A stretch of DNA of 24,461 nucleotides from UBA288 sp050178135 (lineage in GTDB: Archaea; Halobacteriota; Methanomicrobia; Methanomicrobiales; Methanospirillaceae). Under the pieces are notes generated by a model, which worked only from the letters and a program-made list of their open reading frames with translations, had not been told where the DNA came from and made no database searches. The DNA is taken from contig JBFXGJ010000030.1 of NCBI GenBank assembly GCA_050178135.1, positions 1 through 24,461 of the forward strand, written 5' to 3'. This document shows positions 8,001-15,168 of the stretch, one piece after another (the first letter of the stretch is position 1; each line of letters opens with the position of its first letter). Both the position numbers and the translations under genes were made by a program.

Positions 8001-9011
8001 CACCGCCGGCAGGTCATCGGGGTGGACCCGATCCATCCAGGCGCCGAAGGTGTCCAGGACTGACTCCTCGCCCGGCTCGAGTCCGATCACCTCCCGGATG
8101 GCGCCCGCGATGGCGCCCTTACCGGTCGAGAGATCGCTATCGTAGACCACCAGGCCGGAGAGCTCGGCAGCCAGCCGGTACTTCTCCTCGGACGTCCGAA
8201 GATCGGCCTCGACTCTCTTCAGGTCGGAGATGTCGCGGACCGACTCGATCGCCCCGACGACCGCCCCCTCTCGATCGTAGAGCGGACTTGCCATTCCCCG
8301 CAGGATCATCGGCCTCCCTCTCGGGCGGGGGAGGGCCGTGTCCGCCACCAGGACGCCGTCCCGGCGGACGACCTGCTCGTACCCCTCATCGAGGACGGCA
8401 GCTGGGTCGAGGACCAGGTCGATCAGGATCGGGCGCCGCTCGCCGTAGAACGGCTCGGCGTACGCATACCTCCCCTTCCCGATGATCTCATCGGCCCTGA
8501 CCCCGGTCAACTCCTCGACCGACCGGTTCCAGGCGATCACCCGCCCCTCCCGGTCGATCGCAAAGGTCGCGTCCGGGAGGAAGTCTATAATGTCGCCGAG
8601 CCGCTTCTCCGTCTCGGTGAGAGCCGCCTCGGTGCGCCGCTTGCTGAGCGCCTGGCGGACCTTGTGGACCAGCTCGGCGAACTGGGCACGGGGGTCGCCC
8701 CCCTTCTGCAGGTAGAAGTCCGCCCCGTTGTTGATCGCCTCGATGACGACCTCCTCGCGCCCACGTCCGGTGAAGAGGATGAACGGGACTTCCATCCGCC
8801 GCTCCCGAACGGCCTTGAGAAACTCGATCCCGTCCATCTCCGGCATCTGGTAGTCGGAGACGATCGCGTCGCAGCGTGGAAAACAGGGGGACTCCAGTGC
8901 TTCGCGTGCGGAGGCGCAGGTGACAACGACGAACTCTCCCGACCGTTCGAGGAAGAGCCGCGTCAGCTCCAGAAGATCGGGCTCGTCGTCGACATAGAGG
9001 AGGTAGGTCAT
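5043..9011 (-). CDS. Cytoplasmic hybrid sensor histidine kinase, REC-PASx5-GAF-PAS-HATPase
   Basis: 1322 residues from ATG 9009-9011, chosen because the receiver domain begins there (MTYLLYVDDEPDLLEL); a TTG at 9059 would add 16 residues. Domain order: receiver (1-122; phosphoacceptor Asp53, Lys103), five PAS domains (about 135-262, 273-395, 403-525, 558-675, 682-795), GAF (about 808-975), a sixth PAS (985-1103), phosphoacceptor box SITRHDVVNQLT with His1123, and the ATPase with NLLDNAVRHG, DDGVGIP (1252-1258) and GLGLFL (1275-1280). The GAF domain carries four clustered Cys (845, 849, 861, 867) that could bind a metal, cluster or haem. No membrane segment is present, so it senses cytoplasmic signals. 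Its N-terminal receiver may accept phosphate from another kinase. No response-regulator gene adjoins it. The ligand and output are unknown. Confidence 0.93.
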   Translation of the reverse strand: MTYLLYVDDEPDLLELTRLFLERSGEFVVVTCASAREALESPCFPRCDAIVSDYQMPEMDGIEFLKAVRERRMEVPFILFTGRGREEVVIEAINNGADFYLQKGGDPRAQFAELVHKVRQALSKRRTEAALTETEKRLGDIIDFLPDATFAIDREGRVIAWNRSVEELTGVRADEIIGKGRYAYAEPFYGERRPILIDLVLDPAAVLDEGYEQVVRRDGVLVADTALPRPRGRPMILRGMASPLYDREGAVVGAIESVRDISDLKRVEADLRTSEEKYRLAAELSGLVVYDSDLSTGKGAIAGAIREVIGLEPGEESVLDTFGAWMDRVHPDDLPAVLAALGDANAPARSYSVEYRFQGRDGTWIPIEDTGGVLLDTTGRPARRIGTLRDLSKRKEQEEALRRSEEKYRGLVERISDFVLLLDHDLSLTYASPSFVALSGLDLDHRRGSLLPLDALEESGRMAVLDAYERLQALEPVGPVEVSLRIRDRDPIVIEFNGTPIHHDGVFLGAQIVGHDITALRTAQERLQAAHDALLAAEADLRRQVDALTWSEQQASENEARFRAIFEHSPYAISITGPTGAYLAVNPAFERDSGYSSAEAIGRTPVEIGLMPAEVYFRIGTELFQKGRVEQVPFTTRRSDGEEGYALISAIRIVYDNRPSVMAIVIDITEKTRAERTIREKNEEIDQFFSTSLDLFCIADLDGHFRRLNREWETTLGYTTEELQGRRFLDFVHPDDLEGTLEAMATLQEQRPVLNFTNRYRHRDGSYRWIEWRSMPVGGLIYASARDITDRHEAAARASRISTLKQELIHSAPLEERLKAITDAVVELIGAEFARIWLVGHGDLCDAGCVHATAPQGAHDCPDRTACLHLVASSGRYWQTDGSHRRVPFGRYKIGQIASGDIPGFLTNDVQHDPRVHDHEWAASLGLVSFAGFRLVDTEGAPIGVLAVFSRHPISDMDSASLQDLATTASQVVRTGTIERALRQSEQQYRSIIENVEDGYLRSDRKDLVVLANPSAAEMFGYASSDDLRGLPAESLYRSTEERAALLQRVQEIDHVRDFEIEMARRDGSSFWASVNAHLLFDDEGSCVGMEGFVRDITERRRMETAVREANRKLNLLNSITRHDVVNQLTVLEGYVNLAADNPSSPKAVAYLENVRSTARTIARQLEFTKTYQELGVDAPAWVRIAGLVEGTAPLPLEIRGACGGWEIFADPMVRLVSANLLDNAVRHGEGVTRVVVGCEEGTAGLVITVQDDGVGIPHEDKERIFQKGVGKNTGLGLFLVREILGITGIAIRETGEPGAGARFEIVVPAGSYRKTPSPTPP

Positions 9012-9062
9012 CCGGTTACCCGCCGTCACGGCGATACGTGGACCAGAGTGAGTCTTCAACAG

Positions 9063-9072
9063 AATTTATCAA
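9063..9072 (-). promoter_or_regulatory. Likely TATA box of the large kinase gene
   Basis: The minus strand reads TTGATAAATT here, about 53 bases before the kinase ATG at 9011, inside an AT-rich patch of the otherwise GC-rich tyrS/kinase divergent region. I see no clear TATA box for tyrS. Confidence 0.35.
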
Positions 9073-9150
9073 GCTTTGTACCTTGCCGGAATGCTGGGTC
9101 GTGGAGACCGGACGAGTAACCCTAATGCCTCTCTCGTCCAAGGTACTGGC

Positions 9151-10092
9151 ATGGATGCGTATACCCTGGCAACGCGGAACACGGTCGAGGTCGTGACCGA
9201 CAACGAGCTCCGCGCACTTCTCGACCAGCCGAAGAAGCGGGTCTACGCCGGGTACGAGCCCTCGGGGGAGGTCCACCTCGGTCACATGGTGACCGTCAAC
9301 AAGCTGATCGACCTTCAGCAGGCAGGCTTCGAGGTCGTGGTCCTCCTCGCCGACCTCCACGCGTTCCTGAACCGAAAGGGGACGATGGCAGAGGTACGCG
9401 AGCTCGCCGAGTACAACCGCCGTTGCTTCGAGGGGCTGGGCCTGACGGACGTGGAATATGTGCTCGGGACCGATCTCCAGCTCGAACGTGACTACATGCT
9501 GCCGGTGCTCCAGTCGTCGCAGTCGGTCACCCTCGCCCGGGCCCGCCGGTCGATGGACGAGGTGGGGCGGGCGATGGAGAACCCAACCGTCTCGCAGATG
9601 GTCTACCCGCTCATGCAGATGGTCGACATCATGGCCCTCGGGGTCGATGCAGCGGTCGGTGGGATCGACCAGCGGAAGATCCACATGCTCGCCCGCGAGT
9701 TCCTGCCGGAGCTGGGATACCGAGCCCCCGTCTGCCTTCACACCCCGATCCTGAACGGGCTCGACGGCACGAAGATGTCGTCCTCCCAGGGCAACTACAT
9801 CTCGGTCGCCGAGAGCGAGGAGTCGATCCGAAAGAAGCTCCAGAAGGCCTTCTGCCCGCCAGGGATCGAAGAGAACCCGGTCCTCGGACTCCTGCAGCAC
9901 CACATCTTTCCGCGACAGGGACGGCTTGAGATCCGGCGGCCTGAAAAGTTCGGCGGCGACCGGGTCTTCGAGACCTACGAGGGGCTCGAGACCGCCTATG
10001 CCGCCGGCGAGGTCCACCCTGCCGATTTGAAGAAAGCGGCGGGCGAAGCGATGGTCGAGCTCCTCCGCCCGGTCCGCGAGTACCTCGGGTGA
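9151..10092 (+). CDS. tyrS: Tyrosyl-tRNA synthetase, archaeal type
   Basis: 313 residues, close to the approximately 306 of the Methanocaldococcus enzyme and without the C-terminal S4 domain of bacterial TyrRS. It charges tRNA-Tyr with tyrosine in the cytoplasm. Class I signatures are HLGH at 42-45 (the HIGH motif, in YAGYEPSGEVHLGH) and KMSSS at 208-212. The tyrosine pocket region QMVYPLMQMVDI and GGIDQRKIHMLAR are typical. The ATG at 9151 is preferred over an in-frame TTG at 9076, since the extra 25 residues are not family-like. A weak AAGGT precedes the ATG. The TGA stop at 10090-10092 forms part of the ribosome site of rio1, so translation of the two is likely coupled. The gene starts a three-gene run, tyrS-rio1-KH. 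Confidence 0.96.
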   Translation: MDAYTLATRNTVEVVTDNELRALLDQPKKRVYAGYEPSGEVHLGHMVTVNKLIDLQQAGFEVVVLLADLHAFLNRKGTMAEVRELAEYNRRCFEGLGLTDVEYVLGTDLQLERDYMLPVLQSSQSVTLARARRSMDEVGRAMENPTVSQMVYPLMQMVDIMALGVDAAVGGIDQRKIHMLAREFLPELGYRAPVCLHTPILNGLDGTKMSSSQGNYISVAESEESIRKKLQKAFCPPGIEENPVLGLLQHHIFPRQGRLEIRRPEKFGGDRVFETYEGLETAYAAGEVHPADLKKAAGEAMVELLRPVREYLG

Positions 10093-10097
10093 CCGGA

Positions 10098-10892
10098 ATG
10101 GGGCGAGGGAACGAGGACCGGTTCGACCGCCAGCTCGAGGCGCTTGGCGTCCGGGTCAAGGACGCCGACGAGTTCAAGGTCCGGGACGACGTCTTCGACG
10201 AGGTCACTCTCCTCGCCCTGTATAAACTGGTCCATAAAAAACGCCTCTCAGCGATCGGGGGGGCGATCTCGACCGGAAAGGAGGCGAACGTCTACCTGGC
10301 CGAGGCGGGTGACCGGGACGTGGCGGTCAAGATCTACCGGATCCAGACCGCGAACTTCAACACGATGACGGTCTACCTCCAGGGGGACCGGCGGTTCTCC
10401 TCGGTCCGCAAGACCCGCAAAGAGGTGATCTTCACCTGGACGAGAAAGGAGTTCGCAAACCTGAAACGGGCCCGGGATGCGGGCCTCCCGGTGCCCGAGC
10501 CGATCGCGTTCGACCGGAATATCCTCCTGATGGAGTTCCTCGGCGAGGACGAACGGCCCTATCCCCGGCTCAAAGAGGCAGGGGTGGACGACCCAGAGTC
10601 GACCTACGCCATGGTGCTGACATTCATCCACCGGCTCTACAGGGAGGCAAAACTGGTCCATGCGGACCTGAGCGAATTTAATATACTCGTCGGCGATCAG
10701 GTATACGTCATCGACATGGGCCAGTCCGTGACCCCGGACCACCCGCAGGCGCTCCGGTTCCTGATGCGCGACATCCGGAACGTCAACCGCTTCTTCGGGG
10801 AGTACTGTGCGGTGCGGTCCGAATTCGAGGTCTTCGCTGAGACGACCGGGATCCCGCTCGAGGCGGTCCTCGCGGGCGAGAGAGAGCGATAG
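10098..10892 (+). CDS. rio1: Rio1-family serine protein kinase/ATPase
   Basis: 264 residues from ATG 10098. Rio1 is a kinase-like ATPase that acts on the pre-40S/30S particle during late small-subunit rRNA maturation. Visible motifs are ISTGKEANVYLAE (57-69), the RIO version of the P-loop, with Lys78 in VAVKIY, then HADLSEFNILV (188-198) with catalytic Asp190, and IDMGQSV (205-211) with metal-binding Asp206. The flexible loop FSSVRKTRKEVIFTWTRKEF is typical of Rio1 rather than Rio2, and no N-terminal winged helix is present. A GTG at 10089 overlapping the tyrS stop is an alternative start. I prefer the ATG because GGTGA (10088-10092) lies five bases ahead. It is followed by the KH gene after a 10-base gap, matching the partnership of Rio1 with Pno1/Dim2 in eukaryotes. 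The stop is TAG. Confidence 0.93.
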   Translation: MGRGNEDRFDRQLEALGVRVKDADEFKVRDDVFDEVTLLALYKLVHKKRLSAIGGAISTGKEANVYLAEAGDRDVAVKIYRIQTANFNTMTVYLQGDRRFSSVRKTRKEVIFTWTRKEFANLKRARDAGLPVPEPIAFDRNILLMEFLGEDERPYPRLKEAGVDDPESTYAMVLTFIHRLYREAKLVHADLSEFNILVGDQVYVIDMGQSVTPDHPQALRFLMRDIRNVNRFFGEYCAVRSEFEVFAETTGIPLEAVLAGERER

Positions 10893-10902
10893 AGGTAACG
10901 AG

Positions 10903-11442
10903 ATGCAGCAGGAACTGAAGATTGCTGGGAACCGGATCGGGGTTCTGATCGGAAAGGGCGGAGAGACCAAGCGGAGCATCGAGGAGCGAACAGAGAGCGT
11001 CATCTCGATCGACTCGGAGGATGGACTCGTCACGATCGAGGGAGAGGACCCTGTCCGTGTGCTGATCGCCGCTTCGGTCGTCCAGGCGATCGGGCGGGGG
11101 TTCTCGCCCGAGAACGCTTTCCGGCTGATCGAGGACGAGGACCTGGTCTTCGAGCAGATCGACCTCTCGGGGATCGCGGACACCCCGCGCCAGCTCGACC
11201 GGCTTCGGGGCCGGATCATCGGCCGGGACGGCAAGGCTCGCGAGCAGATCGAGCACATGACATCGACCCACCTCTCGGTCCAGGGCAAGACGGTGGCAAT
11301 GATCGGCCTGCCCGAGCAAGTGAAGGACGCGCGGGGGGCGATCGACATGCTGATCCGCGGCGTCCCGCACGAGTCTGTCTTCGCCTACCTCGACCGGAAG
11401 CGGAAGGAGGCGAAAGCCGACATGATCAGCTACTATTATTGA
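10903..11442 (+). CDS. Two-KH-domain RNA-binding protein (Pno1/Dim2-like)
   Basis: 179 residues with two KH-type RNA-binding modules. The first has the canonical loop VLIGKGGETKRSIEE (14-28), and the second has RIIGRDGKAREQIE (104-117), followed by a basic C terminus (YLDRKRKEAKADMISYYY). This is the arrangement of the archaeal KH proteins related to eukaryotic Pno1/Dim2, which bind the 3' end of small-subunit rRNA and assist processing by Nob1. A GAGGT ribosome site at 10892-10896 lies six bases before the ATG, and it overlaps the rio1 stop. The rio1-KH order is functionally coherent. The exact RNA target is not shown by the sequence, and the name Pno1 rests on domain layout and neighbourhood. 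Confidence 0.9.
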   Translation: MQQELKIAGNRIGVLIGKGGETKRSIEERTESVISIDSEDGLVTIEGEDPVRVLIAASVVQAIGRGFSPENAFRLIEDEDLVFEQIDLSGIADTPRQLDRLRGRIIGRDGKAREQIEHMTSTHLSVQGKTVAMIGLPEQVKDARGAIDMLIRGVPHESVFAYLDRKRKEAKADMISYYY

Positions 11443-11471
11443 GGCGGGCGCGAGACGATCTCCGGGAGCGG

Positions 11472-11558
11472 TTCCACTGGAGACCAACACCGTGTTTTTG
11501 ACCACCGATAGCTCGAACCGGCGGCGTCTCTTCGTCGCTCCACTGGCGAAGAAGGGGT
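11472..11558 (+). repeat. Pair of ORB-like elements in the hel308 leader
   Basis: Two sequences resemble the origin recognition boxes found upstream of cdc6. The first starts at 11472 with TTCCACTGGA, identical to the first ten bases of the origin element, then diverges. The second, 11538-11558, reads CTCCACTGG then CGAAG then AAGGGGT, differing from the origin consensus at four of 21 positions, and ends five bases before the hel308 ATG. Both point towards hel308 and are 66 bases apart. They may be Orc1/Cdc6 sites that regulate hel308, a relic origin, or chance similarity. Confidence 0.4.
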
Positions 11559-11562
11559 CTCA

Positions 11563-13770
11563 ATGAGGCTTGCTGACCTCCCTGTCCCGGCCGTTCTCGT
11601 GGAACGGTACGCCGCGCGGGGGATCACGGATCTCTATCCCCCGCAGGCAGCCTGCGTGGAGCAGGGTCTTCTCGAGGGCAGGAACCTGCTGGTCTCGATC
11701 CCGACTGCGTCGGGCAAGACGCTCGTGGCCGAGCTGGCGATGCACGCTGCGATCGCACGGGGGGGAACCTGCCTCTACATCGTCCCGCTCCGGGCCCTCG
11801 CCGCCGAGAAGTACGCCGAGTTCTCGGCAGGGGCACGAGTCGGGATCGCGACCGGGGATTACGACCGGCGCGACGACCACCTGGGCCGGTTCGAGATCGT
11901 GGTCGCGACCTCGGAGAAGGTCGACTCGCTCCTCCGGAACCGGACCCCCTGGCTTGCGGACGTGGCCCTCCTCGTCGTGGACGAGGTCCACCTGGTCGGC
12001 TCGCCCGACCGTGGGGCCACCCTGGAGCTGGTGATCGCAAAGCTCCGCCGGCTCAACCCGTCGCTCCAGGTGATCGGGCTTTCGGCCACGATCGGGAACC
12101 CCTCCGCCCTCGCCGGATGGCTGGACGCCGCGCTCGTTGCCTCGGACTGGCGGCCGGTCCGCCTCCGGCAGGGGGTCTACTGCCGCGGGCAGATCCGGTT
12201 CCACGACGGATGCCGGGAGGTCGACGCGACCGCCTCGAAATCGGACGACCTGAACCTCTGCCTGGACACGATCGCCGAGGGCGGCCAGTGCCTGGTCTTT
12301 GTCAACTCCCGGCGAAACGCCGAAGGATTCGCAAAAAGGGCCGCGTCCGCGATCCGTTCCAAGGAGCCGGCGCTCGCCGACCTGGCACGCCGGATCACCG
12401 ACCTGGCGGTCACCGAGCTCGACCGGACGCTCGCCGCCTGCGTGGGGAGGGGGGCCGCGTTTCACCATGCCGGCCTGCGCCGGGAGTACCGCGACCTGGT
12501 CGAGGACGGTTTCCGTAGCGGGGCGATCCGGTGCATCGCCTCGACCCCGACGCTCGCGGCCGGGCTGAACCTCCCGGCGCGCCGGGTGGTGGTCCGCGAC
12601 TGCTTCCGGTTCGCCGGGGGCCAGGGCATGGTCCCGATCCCGGTCCAGGAGTATCACCAGATGGCCGGGCGGGCCGGGCGCCCCCACCTGGACCCCTACG
12701 GCGAGGCGGTGCTGATCGCGAAGTCGGAGGAGGCGATCGACGAGCTCTTCGAGCGCTACATCGACGCCCCGCCGGAGCCGATCGTCTCGCACTGCGGGGA
12801 CCCGGGGGTGCTCTCGGGTCACGTCCTCTCCCTGGTCGCAACCCGGTTCGCCCGGACCCAGGAGGAGCTGGCCGCGTTCATGGCGACGACCTTCTACGGC
12901 CACACCCACCATGACACGGCGGCGCTCGGGCCGGCGATCGACGAGGCCCTCCTCTTTCTGCTTGACGCCGAGATGATCTCGGACCTTTCGGGCAGGTACG
13001 AGCCGACCGAGTATGGAGGCCTGGTCTCGCGCCTCTACGTCGACCCGCTGACGGCGGAGGCGATCACCCACGCCCTCCTCGAAGCAGAGGAGTACACGGA
13101 CGTCGGCCTCCTCCAGGTGCTCGCGGCGACACCGGACATGCCGGCGCTCTTCGTGAAGTCACGCGACATGGAGGGGCTCTCGCGGTTCGCATACGAGCGC
13201 GAGGACGAGCTCTGGATGGAGTTCCCCTGGGAGAGCCAGGAATCCTTCTACCGGGCGTTGAAGACCGCGCTCCTTTTGAACGATTACATCGGCGAGGCGT
13301 CCGAGGAGACGATCTGTGAGCGGTACGAGGTGGCACCAGGCGACATCCACTCGGTGGTGACGAACATCGCGTGGCTGGTCCACGCGGCGACGAGGCTCGC
13401 GGGGATGTTCCGGCCCGAGTTCGAACGGCAGGCAGCGGACCTTGAACTCTGCGTCGCGCACGGGGTCCGGCGCGAGCTCCTTCCCCTGATCCGCCTGCGC
13501 GGGATCGGGCGGGTACGCGCCCGCCGGCTCTTCACGAACGGGCTCGTCGACCCCGACGCGGTACGGCGGGCCGGTCGCGACGAGGTTGCCCGGATCCTCG
13601 GCGGCGGGATCGCGGACCAGGTCTTCGCCCAGCTCGAGGGGAAGGGGCGCGCCGGTGTAGGATCAAATCCAGGTGACGGACGCGCCGAGGGCATAAAAAA
13701 CACCGGTGGGACAAGCCCGGAGCGGCCGGATACGGGTCCTCGCCAGGCCTTGCTTCACCAGTTCGAGTGA
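11563..13770 (+). CDS. hel308: Hel308 ATP-dependent 3'-5' DNA helicase
   Basis: 735 residues, family-typical. Hel308 unwinds lagging-strand and forked DNA and is thought to restart stalled replication forks. Superfamily 2 motifs: YPPQ (25-28), Walker A PTASGKT (47-53), PLRALA (75-80), Walker B DEVH (140-143), LSATIGN (173-179), FVNSR (246-250), HHAG (301-304) and QMAGRAGRP (366-374). A winged-helix and ratchet region follow, with a helix-hairpin-helix LRGIGRVRARRLF near residue 647. After a Gly/Pro-rich linker the protein ends in QALLHQFE, which resembles a PCNA-interacting box. The start is ATG 11563; two ORB-like sequences occupy its leader, and the ribosome site is poor. The TGA stop overlaps the ribosome site of cgi121, a recurrent archaeal neighbour, so the two genes are likely coupled. 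Confidence 0.95.
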   Translation: MRLADLPVPAVLVERYAARGITDLYPPQAACVEQGLLEGRNLLVSIPTASGKTLVAELAMHAAIARGGTCLYIVPLRALAAEKYAEFSAGARVGIATGDYDRRDDHLGRFEIVVATSEKVDSLLRNRTPWLADVALLVVDEVHLVGSPDRGATLELVIAKLRRLNPSLQVIGLSATIGNPSALAGWLDAALVASDWRPVRLRQGVYCRGQIRFHDGCREVDATASKSDDLNLCLDTIAEGGQCLVFVNSRRNAEGFAKRAASAIRSKEPALADLARRITDLAVTELDRTLAACVGRGAAFHHAGLRREYRDLVEDGFRSGAIRCIASTPTLAAGLNLPARRVVVRDCFRFAGGQGMVPIPVQEYHQMAGRAGRPHLDPYGEAVLIAKSEEAIDELFERYIDAPPEPIVSHCGDPGVLSGHVLSLVATRFARTQEELAAFMATTFYGHTHHDTAALGPAIDEALLFLLDAEMISDLSGRYEPTEYGGLVSRLYVDPLTAEAITHALLEAEEYTDVGLLQVLAATPDMPALFVKSRDMEGLSRFAYEREDELWMEFPWESQESFYRALKTALLLNDYIGEASEETICERYEVAPGDIHSVVTNIAWLVHAATRLAGMFRPEFERQAADLELCVAHGVRRELLPLIRLRGIGRVRARRLFTNGLVDPDAVRRAGRDEVARILGGGIADQVFAQLEGKGRAGVGSNPGDGRAEGIKNTGGTSPERPDTGPRQALLHQFE

Positions 13771-13775
13771 TCGCT

Positions 13776-14279
13776 ATGCAGTTCCAGATCCGTTATGCGA
13801 CCGTGACGGTCGATGAACCCGGCCAGTTCCTCACGGTTGTCCGGGAGATTGGCGCCGCGACCGGGACCCGGATCGTCCTATTTGACGCAGACAGGATGGC
13901 CGGTGCGGAGCATGCCCGCTCCGCGCTTCGGCACGCGGTCCGCTCCTCCGAACGGGGAGAGATGATCGCCCGGAGTCTCGAGATGGAGGCCCTGCTCTAC
14001 GCGGCAGGGTCGCGCCAGACACGGGTCGGCCGGACCTTCGGTCTGCATCCGGGTGAGAACCGGTGCTACGTCGCGCTCTCGGAGCCGGCGGGCGGCGCCT
14101 GGGAGGAGATCGGGCGACTCGTCCATTTCGTTCCCGAGCCGGACGCACCGTCCCCCGGGCACCGCGAACGGCTCTGCGATCTCTTCGGGATAACCCCGGA
14201 GGAGCTCGGGGTGGCCGGAGAGGACCGGCTCTACGAGCTGGTGCTCGAGCGAGTCGCGCTCCTCGACGCGACCCGGTGA
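13776..14279 (+). CDS. cgi121: KEOPS complex subunit Cgi121
   Basis: 167 residues. Cgi121 is the tRNA-recruiting subunit of KEOPS, which makes N6-threonylcarbamoyladenosine (t6A) at position 37 of ANN-decoding tRNAs in the cytoplasm; it binds the Bud32 kinase subunit and the tRNA 3' end. The assignment rests on overall resemblance: an alpha/beta fold beginning MQFQIRYATVTVD, the segment IVLFDADRMAGAEHARSALRHAVRS, the family-like SLEMEALLYAAGSRQT (about 69-84), and GLHPGENRCYVAL. ATG 13776 is preferred because GAGTGA, containing the hel308 stop, lies five bases ahead; a GTG at 13767 overlapping that stop is possible. A TATA-like CATAAAAAA inside the end of hel308 (about 13691-13699) might give it an extra promoter. 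It converges with moaB across 112 bases with no other feature. Confidence 0.85.
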   Translation: MQFQIRYATVTVDEPGQFLTVVREIGAATGTRIVLFDADRMAGAEHARSALRHAVRSSERGEMIARSLEMEALLYAAGSRQTRVGRTFGLHPGENRCYVALSEPAGGAWEEIGRLVHFVPEPDAPSPGHRERLCDLFGITPEELGVAGEDRLYELVLERVALLDATR

Positions 14280-14391
14280 CCGGAGAGACTGCCAGACCGA
14301 TGGTCGATTCGGGGACCGAGTCAGCGTAGCGCCCGGTGGTTCGGACGGTCTACCCGTGGGAGCAGCGGTACCTGCAACCCCGTGACCCGGA

Positions 14392-14898
14392 TCAGCGATT
14401 CGCGTGGGTCAGGATGTGCCCGATCTCGGGGAGGATCAGGTCCTCGATTGCGAGGCGCGCCGCCCCCGTCGATCCTGGGATGCAGAAGACCGCGGTGCCC
14501 GCGATGATGCCGGCAGAGGCACGCGAGAGCATCGCCGCCGTTCCAATCTCCGAAAGGCTCCTGGACCGGAAGACCTCGCCGAACCCATCGATCGACTTCT
14601 CGTAGAGCGGGGTGATCGCCTCGATCGTGCAATCGTCGTGGGTCAGGCCCGTTCCCCCCGAAAGGATGATGCAGTTGGCCGACTCGAGTGCCGCGAGCAC
14701 CGCTCGCCGGATCGCGAGGCGCGTGTCGGGGACGATCGTACTGTACGTGACCCGGTGTCCCGCGGTCTCGAACCGTTCCCGGATGAGCGCTCCGCTTGAA
14801 TCGGTCGCCTCGGTACGGGTCGAGGAGACGGTGATCACTCCTGCCCGGACCTCAACCGGGGCTCGATGCGTCGGATCCATGGAGGATTCATGGTCCAT
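14392..14898 (-). CDS. moaB: MoaB/MogA-family molybdopterin biosynthesis protein
   Basis: 168 residues. The family adenylates molybdopterin ahead of metal insertion; in methanogens the molybdenum or tungsten cofactor is needed by formylmethanofuran and formate dehydrogenases. Visible motifs are AGVITVSSTRTEATDSSG (19-36), SGGTGLTHDDCTIEAI (80-95) with catalytic Asp89, and IPGSTGAARLAIEDLILPEI (140-159). The usual Arg or Pro before the catalytic Asp is an Asp here (HDDC). Start ATG 14898 is the longest; an internal ATG at residue 7 (14880) would lose only non-conserved residues, and neither has a clear ribosome site. The gene points away from the origin. No other cofactor gene is near. Confidence 0.9.
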   Translation of the reverse strand: MDHESSMDPTHRAPVEVRAGVITVSSTRTEATDSSGALIRERFETAGHRVTYSTIVPDTRLAIRRAVLAALESANCIILSGGTGLTHDDCTIEAITPLYEKSIDGFGEVFRSRSLSEIGTAAMLSRASAGIIAGTAVFCIPGSTGAARLAIEDLILPEIGHILTHANR

Positions 14899-15010
14899 GA
14901 TCGGTGATGAAGGTTCCAGCCCACAGAGGTCGACCGGGGGACGACCTCGATGCCGGGTTACTACGCCGGTCCGTGCCCCTCATTTCTGAAAACCGGGACT
15001 CCTGAGGGGT

Positions 15011-15031
15011 ACCCCTTTGTTTCCAGTGGAA
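15011..15031 (-). repeat. Origin recognition box 1 (left, reversed)
   Basis: Read on the minus strand: TTCCACTGGAAAC followed by AAAGGGGT. It contains the central dyad TTCCA-C-TGGAA and the G-run typical of Orc1/Cdc6 binding sites. Beyond the G-run, TACCCCT makes a palindrome AGGGGTACCCCT (15005-15016), and CTCAGGAGTCCCGG follows, a distal block shared with box 4. Confidence 0.85.
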
Positions 15032-15073
15032 TCCGATGTGTGATGGCGGGTGGTGGAGGAGGAGATGAATTGA

Positions 15074-15100
15074 GGGGGAGGGGACTGGTGGGGGATGGGG
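15074..15100 (+). other. G-quadruplex motif inside the origin
   Basis: Four runs of four or five G, separated by loops of one, six and two bases (G5-A-G4-ACTGGT-G5-AT-G4). The run sits in a longer G-rich, C-poor tract (about 15047-15108) on the plus strand, 43 bases from box 1. Folding in vivo is not shown by the sequence. Confidence 0.6.
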
Positions 15101-15168
15101 CGGTTGACGGAAGATACGCACGAATATCAGGGAGATCGGAGAAGAGAAGTCAAAAATCCCTCTCTCTA

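Noticed and set aside
10675..10685. TATA-like AATTTAATATA inside rio1
   Set aside because: It encodes the conserved kinase motif EFNIL, more than 200 bases from the next gene. Composition is explained by the protein.
11490..11540. Minus-strand GGTTCGAGC resembling a tRNA T-loop
   Set aside because: The bases on each side of the loop do not pair, and no anticodon arm follows.
14300..14391. A tRNA-like look (GGTTCGGAC and a GC-rich stretch) between cgi121 and moaB
   Set aside because: No acceptor or T-arm pairing can be drawn on either strand.
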